Assembly: GCA_004561775.1 (NCBI GenBank)
Contig: SFUD01000003.1
Coordinates: 1 to 11,554, forward strand
DNA from: a bacterium
Lineage (GTDB): Bacteria; Bacteroidota; Bacteroidia; Bacteroidales; UBA932
DNA length: 11,554 bases
Direction of reading: 5' to 3'
Below, one piece after another: positions 7,364 through 11,554 of the stretch (positions are counted from its first letter, which is position 1; each line of letters starts with the position of its first letter). The notes under the pieces were generated by a model. It saw nothing but the letters and a program-made list of their open reading frames with translations, did no database searches and had not been told where the DNA came from. A program made the translations under genes and the position numbers.

Positions 7364-8227
7364 ATGACAATAAGGGAGTTCCACGCATATGCCAAGGAGA
7401 GGCTCTCCTGCATCTATACCGGAGAGGAGATCCGCGCCCTTGCAGAGAGGTTGCTTGAACACTGCTGCTCGCTCCCCAAATATGCCCTCTACACAGAGCC
7501 CAACAGGGAACTGCCATCCTCCGCCAATGGCAAAATATCTCCTTTGAAGTGGGTGGAAGAGCTTGCCCAAGGCAGGCCTTTGCAATATCTCCTGGGCTAT
7601 GAGCATTTCTGCGGCCATAAGATTAATGTAAACAGCAACGTGCTCATTCCCAGACCGGAGACAGAAGAACTGGTGCAGCTTATTCTAGAGCGCCACACTA
7701 CCGGCAAACTTACAATTGCAGATATCTGCACCGGAAGCGGCTGCATAGCCTGGGCGCTTGCCGCCGCTCTGCCTCCCGACGCCGCAATAGAGGGGTACGA
7801 CATCTCTGCCGGTGCGCTTGAGGTTGCAATAGGCCAGGCCTCCAACTTCCCCGCCGTTAAAAAGGCGCCCCAATTCTACCGCATAGATATACTGCGGGAG
7901 GCCCTGCCGGAGCGCCCCTACAACATAATAGTCTCCAACCCGCCCTATGTGCTCCAGAGCGAGAGGGCCCAGATGAGACGGAACGTCTGCTCGGAGGAGC
8001 CCGATATTGCCCTCTTTGTTCCCGATGAGGAGCCTCTGCTCTTTTATAGCGCAATTGCGCGCCAGGCGGCATTCAGACTTGCATCGGGAGGCTCACTCTA
8101 CTTTGAGATAAATGAGCGGTTTGGCCAACAAGTCTGTAGGATGTTGGAGGAAGAGGGATTCTCAAAAATAGAATTGCACAAGGATCTCTTTGGAAAAGAG
8201 CGCTTTACCTCTGCTCAGCTGAGATAA
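7364..8227 (+). CDS. prmC: PrmC (HemK), release factor glutamine N5-methyltransferase
   Basis: PrmC uses S-adenosylmethionine to methylate the glutamine of the GGQ loop of release factors RF1 and RF2, which speeds peptide release. The 287-residue protein has an N-terminal helical domain (1-80) ending in the family signature GRPLQYLLGYEHFCG (70-84), then VLIPRPETEELV (93-104). The Rossmann methyltransferase domain carries the SAM loop DICTGSGCIAWAL (120-132) and the catalytic VSNPPYV (190-196), where NPPY at 192-195 holds the substrate amide. EEPDIALFVPDEEPLLFY (211-228) is also typical. It begins 25 nt after ddl and is probably the last gene of the mrcA-ddl-prmC unit. Its final 23 bp overlap the end of the convergent thiN. 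It has no functional link to peptidoglycan that I know of, so the grouping may just be shared expression. Confidence 0.95.
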   Translation: MTIREFHAYAKERLSCIYTGEEIRALAERLLEHCCSLPKYALYTEPNRELPSSANGKISPLKWVEELAQGRPLQYLLGYEHFCGHKINVNSNVLIPRPETEELVQLILERHTTGKLTIADICTGSGCIAWALAAALPPDAAIEGYDISAGALEVAIGQASNFPAVKKAPQFYRIDILREALPERPYNIIVSNPPYVLQSERAQMRRNVCSEEPDIALFVPDEEPLLFYSAIARQAAFRLASGGSLYFEINERFGQQVCRMLEEEGFSKIELHKDLFGKERFTSAQLR

Positions 8228-8876
8228 AGAGCAGCACCTTTGCCCTATGGCTGAACTCCAGCGAAAAGCTGTTGGAGAGGGCTATGTTAAGCGTGGCGCG
8301 CCACCACATATCAAGTTTTGTTCCTGCCACCTGATAGAGCAACCCTTCAGACTTTATCTGCAGCGTGGGGTCAAAGGAGAAGATGGAGACCTCGCACCCC
8401 TTCAGGCACTCAATGGCAGAACTCTTGAGAATAGGAATAAAGGTGCCATAATCATTTACCGCCTTAAGTTCCACCTTCCTCTGCAATTGTTCCAACTCTT
8501 CTGCATAATCTGCAAGGAGAGAAGCATTTGCTATTGTGTGGTCATCCCTTCTTCCGCTTGCTCCAAGAATAATTATGCTCTGCGGAGAGAGGGTGAGCGC
8601 AAAGTGGAAGGCTTTTGTCTGGTCATTTGTCTCCTGCTCAGACACTGTATGAATATAGTCTGCATAGAGCCTCTTGTGATATGCATCCAAACTATCCATA
8701 TCTCCAACAATATGCACCTTATGAGGCAGCTCCTCCAACCGCTCAGTTCCGTAGTATGCTGTAAGTTTAACTATAGAGGCATCGCAGCAGACAACATCAG
8801 TAGCCTCCCTAAGATGCCTTAACGACCTCTCCTGCTTAGGGAAATCGCCATCGCAGAGAATCACTACCCTCGCCAT
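8205..8876 (-). CDS. thiN: Thiamine diphosphokinase (thiamine pyrophosphokinase)
   Basis: This enzyme transfers pyrophosphate from ATP to thiamine to give the cofactor thiamine diphosphate, and is used for salvaged thiamine. The 223-residue protein shows the family's three catalytic stretches: VGDMDSLD (57-64), QETNDQTKA (81-89) and GASGRRDDH (105-113). The C-terminal beta-rich thiamine-binding domain runs from about 140 to 215 and includes WWRATLNIALSNSFSLEF (191-208). It is the last gene of the alaS-lptG-fmt-thiN run: its ATG shares one base with the fmt stop (TAATG), so translational coupling is likely. No TPP riboswitch precedes it and no thiamine transporter gene is adjacent, unlike the arrangement of salvage genes in many Bacteroidota. 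The stop lies inside the end of the convergent prmC. Confidence 0.93.
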   Translation of the reverse strand: MARVVILCDGDFPKQERSLRHLREATDVVCCDASIVKLTAYYGTERLEELPHKVHIVGDMDSLDAYHKRLYADYIHTVSEQETNDQTKAFHFALTLSPQSIIILGASGRRDDHTIANASLLADYAEELEQLQRKVELKAVNDYGTFIPILKSSAIECLKGCEVSIFSFDPTLQIKSEGLLYQVAGTKLDMWWRATLNIALSNSFSLEFSHRAKVLLFISAEQR

Positions 8877-9844
8877 TACTTAAAAATATACTCCTCCGGA
8901 TTACGGAATCCAAGCAGAAACTCCGATATCTTCATTCTCCGCTTGCCGGCCATCTGAATCTCCAATATCTCCAACTCACCCTCTCCGCACACTACCTTAA
9001 GAGAACTCTTTCCATTGGAGATAATGCTTCCCGGAAGGGCTTTTGAGGCGCTCCCCTCGCCTGAGGCCTCAAGAGCCTTTGCTCCAAAAATCTTTACATT
9101 TACGGTTTGATTACCCTTTACAAGAGTGGTAAATGTGCCCGGATAGGGCGAGAGCCCTCTAATGAGGCGCTCCAGCTCCAGGGCATTGCTCTCCCAATTT
9201 ATATGCGAGAGCTCCTTTGTAAGTTTTGGCGCAGGCTTGGGGTTCTCCGCTTTTTGGGGGTGGGGCTTGAGTGTTCCCTCCATAAGGCCCTCTACAGTCT
9301 CCAGCACCAACTTGGCGCCCATATGCATAAGCCTGTCGTAGAGCGTTCCTACAGTCTCATCGGGAGCAATGGGAGTCTCTCTCTGCAGGAGTATGCCTCC
9401 TGTATCTATCTCCTCATCTATCATAAAGGTAGTTACGCCACTGCTGCTCTCTCCATTAATGATTGCCCAGTTTATTGGCGCTGCACCTCTATATTGCGGC
9501 AGCAGAGAGCCGTGCAGGTTAAATGTGCCCAGACGGGGCATAGACCAGACCACCTTGGGCAGCATACGGAATGCCACCACTATGAAGAGGTCTGCCTTTA
9601 GAGCCTCCAGGGAGGCAAGGAAATCGGGGTCACGCAGCAATGGCGGTTGCAGCAGGTTAAGTCCTCTCTCTTTGGCAAAGAGCTTTACGGCGCTCTCTCC
9701 AAGCCTCTGCCCGCGCCCTGCGGGCTTGTCGGGAACAGTAACAACCCCAACAACATTGTATCCGTTATCAAGCAGGCTCTCCAGAGGTGCCACGGCAAAC
9801 TCGGGAGTACCCATATAGACTATTCTCAGGCTCTCTTTCTCCAT
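8876..9844 (-). CDS. fmt: Fmt, methionyl-tRNA formyltransferase
   Basis: Fmt formylates Met-tRNAfMet with 10-formyl-tetrahydrofolate for translation initiation. The 322-residue protein has the usual length. The N-terminal formyltransferase domain shows VYMGTPEFAVAPLESL (9-24), the tRNA-contacting loop PAGRGQ (41-46), VVAFRMLP (89-96; AFRMLP is the form I associate with Bacteroidota), and the catalytic centre NLHGSLLPQYRGAAPINWA (109-127) with N109 and H111, completed by D147 in EEIDTGGILLQ (144-154). The C-terminal OB-like tRNA-binding domain starts near 210 (INWESNALELERLIRGLSPYPG). The start at 9844 gives a short leader before IVYMGTPEF and lies 19 bp inside the upstream permease gene, in a different frame. 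Its stop shares a base with the thiN start. Confidence 0.96.
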   Translation of the reverse strand: MEKESLRIVYMGTPEFAVAPLESLLDNGYNVVGVVTVPDKPAGRGQRLGESAVKLFAKERGLNLLQPPLLRDPDFLASLEALKADLFIVVAFRMLPKVVWSMPRLGTFNLHGSLLPQYRGAAPINWAIINGESSSGVTTFMIDEEIDTGGILLQRETPIAPDETVGTLYDRLMHMGAKLVLETVEGLMEGTLKPHPQKAENPKPAPKLTKELSHINWESNALELERLIRGLSPYPGTFTTLVKGNQTVNVKIFGAKALEASGEGSASKALPGSIISNGKSSLKVVCGEGELEILEIQMAGKRRMKISEFLLGFRNPEEYIFK

Positions 9845-11280
9845 CTTCTCAAGGTGTGAAGCATTTTGGACGGCAATCTCTTGAAGAACTCCTTATAGGC
9901 TGTTGCATTAAAGAGGTTGGAGTCTCTTGTAGATTTGACTGTAAGGGTAATGCCTATTGGCAGAAGTACCAGAGAGGAGATGAAGGTGCCCAATATAGGC
10001 AGCACCGCTCCGTCGTATGCCAGTTTCTTACCACTTATATCTATTACATAATAAATTACAAAGAAGAACATAGAGATTATCACAGGGGCGCCCAAGCCAC
10101 CCTTTCTGATAATTGCTCCAAGAGGCGCGCCTATAAAGAAGAATATCAGACAGGCCAGCGAGAGGGTAAACTTTCTGAAGGCCTCCGTTACAGTCTTTCT
10201 GTATGGGTAGCCGTACTGGTAGAGCTCCTTCTCATAAAATTTGCTGTTGCTGAGCAGCTCTTCCGAAATATCTGCCGCGCGCCTGTATGCGCTCTGTTCC
10301 ATAGTGAGGTCTTCCCACCTGAGCAGCGAGTCTGAGGCTATTCTCTTTGGATAGGCCTTGTTAAGGGTGCTGTCCAAGCCGTCGCAATGCATAAAATGCA
10401 CGGAGTTTACCACGCCTCCTGTCTTTATGCGAAGCATACCTTTGTACTCTGCATAGAGAGAGTCCTTGTCTCTTCTCAATTGGCTCAGGTTCTTTGCCAT
10501 AACCTGATTGCCGTATTTATTGTCCGACGACTTCTCAAAGGCATAGTTCTCCAGCGGAATAATAATCTTCTGCATATCAAATGTTACCTTCTGCAGGGTA
10601 AGGGAGGTGTCGGAATAGCTTACGTTGTTCTTCTCCACATAGTTGGTGCCATTGAAGAGCGTAAAGGTAAGGTTCTTCTTGTTGTCGGACATCTCTATTC
10701 TTCCCGAATCTGCTACGGTAACGTTTTCATTGCCATTGTTGGAGCTGTGGTCATATACCATAATGTTGTGCATAAGGTTGCTCTCATCCCTTGAGCCCAC
10801 CAGCAGGGTATAGCCATCTATTCCGTTATAGAACGACCCGGTTGGAATCTTTATCTCCGATTTGGTGTTGGCAATATCATCCCTTAGGGTGCATATCTTG
10901 TTCCACGCCAGCGGGATAAGGTTGTTTGATGCAAAGAAGGCCCCTATGCTTATAAGCACAGCCACAAAGATGAGCGGCATAAGGATTCTCTGGAGGGAGA
11001 TGCCGGCAGATTTCATTGCAAGCAACTCGTTGTTCTCTCCCAGATTGCCCATTGCCATAATGGAGGAGAAGAGCGTTGCAAGAGGGAGCGCCATTGGGAT
11101 AAGCGTACAGCAGCCCCATCCCAAAAACTCCGCAATGATGCCCAGACTCAATCCCTTTCCCACCAGCTCGTCTATGTAGAGCCAGAGGAACTGCATCATC
11201 AGAATAAATGTGACAAGCAGGAAGGCCACCACAAATGGCCAGAAGAAAGACTTCAATATGAACTTATCCAGTATCTTCAT
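9826..11280 (-). CDS. lptG: LptF/LptG-family permease (YjgP/YjgQ), LPS export
   Basis: LptF and LptG are the inner-membrane subunits of the LptB2FGC ABC transporter that extracts LPS and passes it along the periplasmic bridge to the outer membrane. The 484-residue protein starts with MKILDKFILKSFF, the usual coupling-helix opening. Predicted membrane helices are near 12-35, 47-75, 98-120, 370-392, 396-415 and 424-446, i.e. three, a large periplasmic domain, then three. NELLAMKSAGISLQRIL (84-100) and the stretch FFIGAPLGAIIRKGGLG (381-397) are strong family signatures. E. coli homologues have about 360 residues; the extra length here is mainly a helical, charged insert at about 250-365 and a basic tail. 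Whether it is orthologous to LptF or LptG cannot be decided from one protein. Its ATG overlaps the alaS stop (ATGA), and its end overlaps fmt by 19 bp. Confidence 0.9.
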   Translation of the reverse strand: MKILDKFILKSFFWPFVVAFLLVTFILMMQFLWLYIDELVGKGLSLGIIAEFLGWGCCTLIPMALPLATLFSSIMAMGNLGENNELLAMKSAGISLQRILMPLIFVAVLISIGAFFASNNLIPLAWNKICTLRDDIANTKSEIKIPTGSFYNGIDGYTLLVGSRDESNLMHNIMVYDHSSNNGNENVTVADSGRIEMSDNKKNLTFTLFNGTNYVEKNNVSYSDTSLTLQKVTFDMQKIIIPLENYAFEKSSDNKYGNQVMAKNLSQLRRDKDSLYAEYKGMLRIKTGGVVNSVHFMHCDGLDSTLNKAYPKRIASDSLLRWEDLTMEQSAYRRAADISEELLSNSKFYEKELYQYGYPYRKTVTEAFRKFTLSLACLIFFFIGAPLGAIIRKGGLGAPVIISMFFFVIYYVIDISGKKLAYDGAVLPILGTFISSLVLLPIGITLTVKSTRDSNLFNATAYKEFFKRLPSKMLHTLRRWRKRA

Positions 11281-11554
11281 AGTTTGACAGCCACTTCAAG
11301 AAGCGCATCAAAGGCTCTCTGCAATCCATCCACATCCTTGCCTCCGGCGGTTGCAAAGAATGGCTGGCCTCCGCCACCGCCAAGAATAAATTTTGCCGGC
11401 TCCTTAATCTCCTTGCCTGCATTTTTACCCTTGGCAACAAGGTCGTCCGAATACATAAGGGTAAGGGTTGGTCTCTTCTCAAACTCTGTAGCGGCAACCA
11501 TTACTGTATTCTTTGTCTCATTCTTGAGCATAAGGGCTATATCTCTCATAACAT
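11277..11554 (-). CDS. alaS: AlaS, alanyl-tRNA synthetase, C-terminal end
   Basis: AlaS charges tRNA-Ala. Only the last 91 or so codons are visible; the rest lies beyond the right edge. They form the C-terminal DHHA1/C-Ala region, recognised by the glycine-rich signature ILGGGGGQPFFATAGGK followed by a closing helix (LQRAFDALLEVA). This glycine-rich module binds tRNA and helps dimerisation in the family. The reading frame stays open to the window edge (a Val codon precedes the first visible Met), so the Met near 11549 is internal and not a start. The TGA stop overlaps the start of the permease gene by 4 bp (ATGA), which places alaS at or near the head of the visible operon. Confidence 0.9.
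   Translation of the reverse strand, partial: VMRDIALMLKNETKNTVMVAATEFEKRPTLTLMYSDDLVAKGKNAGKEIKEPAKFILGGGGGQPFFATAGGKDVDGLQRAFDALLEVAVKL

Noticed and set aside
8211..8234. Intrinsic terminator between prmC and thiN
   Set aside because: The stem has only six pairs around a 12-nt loop, and no clear T-run follows on either strand. I kept it as a finding, not as a feature.
8219..8265. TPP riboswitch-like words (CTGAGAT, then CCAGCGAA) on the plus strand next to a thiamine gene
   Set aside because: They lie at the 3' end of thiN, on the opposite strand and within coding sequence, no thiamine gene follows in that direction, and I see no matching P1 stem. The similarity is probably chance.
1..11554. 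Mobile elements, CRISPR repeats, tRNA or rRNA genes, toxin-antitoxin or defence systems
   Set aside because: I looked on both strands and in all gaps. Every stretch longer than about 105 bases is occupied by a recognisable housekeeping gene, and no repeats or inverted ends of the needed kind are visible.

Overview
The window is a gene-dense stretch of bacterial chromosome, most likely from the phylum Bacteroidota and probably the order Bacteroidales. Three things point there. The PurH, TopA, Fmt and LptF/G-type proteins have Bacteroidales-like wording, for example TYPSILGGRVKTLHP-like text in PurH and VVAFRMLP in Fmt. Intergenic promoters fit the Bacteroidota pattern TTTG / TAnnTTTG rather than E. 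coli sigma-70 boxes. Most start codons lack a good Shine-Dalgarno sequence, although GGAGG-like text is common inside genes. The genus cannot be told from the sequence. All genes look like vertically inherited housekeeping genes. I see no mobile element, CRISPR array, phage gene, RNA gene or toxin-antitoxin pair, and no gene-free stretch longer than about 105 bases.

Layout from left to right. (1) The 5' end of purH (purine synthesis) leaves the window on the left, divergent from ispD (MEP isoprenoid pathway). (2) ispD runs tail-to-tail into an Lrp/AsnC-family regulator gene, and the two coding ends overlap by 18 bp. The regulator has its own promoter, with an AT-rich site between the promoter boxes that closely matches the E. 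coli Lrp consensus, which suggests autoregulation. (3) topA (DNA topoisomerase I) lies upstream of the regulator on the same strand and is divergent from mrcA, with intertwined promoters in a 102-bp gap. (4) A plus-strand set mrcA-ddl-prmC follows: a bifunctional penicillin-binding protein, D-Ala-D-Ala ligase and the release-factor glutamine methyltransferase, with gaps of 6 and 25 nt. (5) prmC meets thiN tail-to-tail with a 23-bp overlap. (6) A minus-strand operon alaS-(LptF/G permease)-fmt-thiN fills the right side, each junction overlapping (4, 19 and 1 bp).

Functionally the window joins cell envelope construction (ispD for the undecaprenyl carrier precursor, ddl and mrcA for peptidoglycan, the LptF/G permease for LPS export) with translation (alaS, fmt, prmC), DNA topology (topA), purines (purH) and thiamine diphosphate formation (thiN). 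No undescribed system is evident. The observations most worth checking are the putative Lrp autoregulatory site, the two convergent coding overlaps, and the codon usage: mostly ATA for Ile, almost only GAG for Glu, and few TTA/CTA/TCA, which leaves very long but probably meaningless antisense frames.
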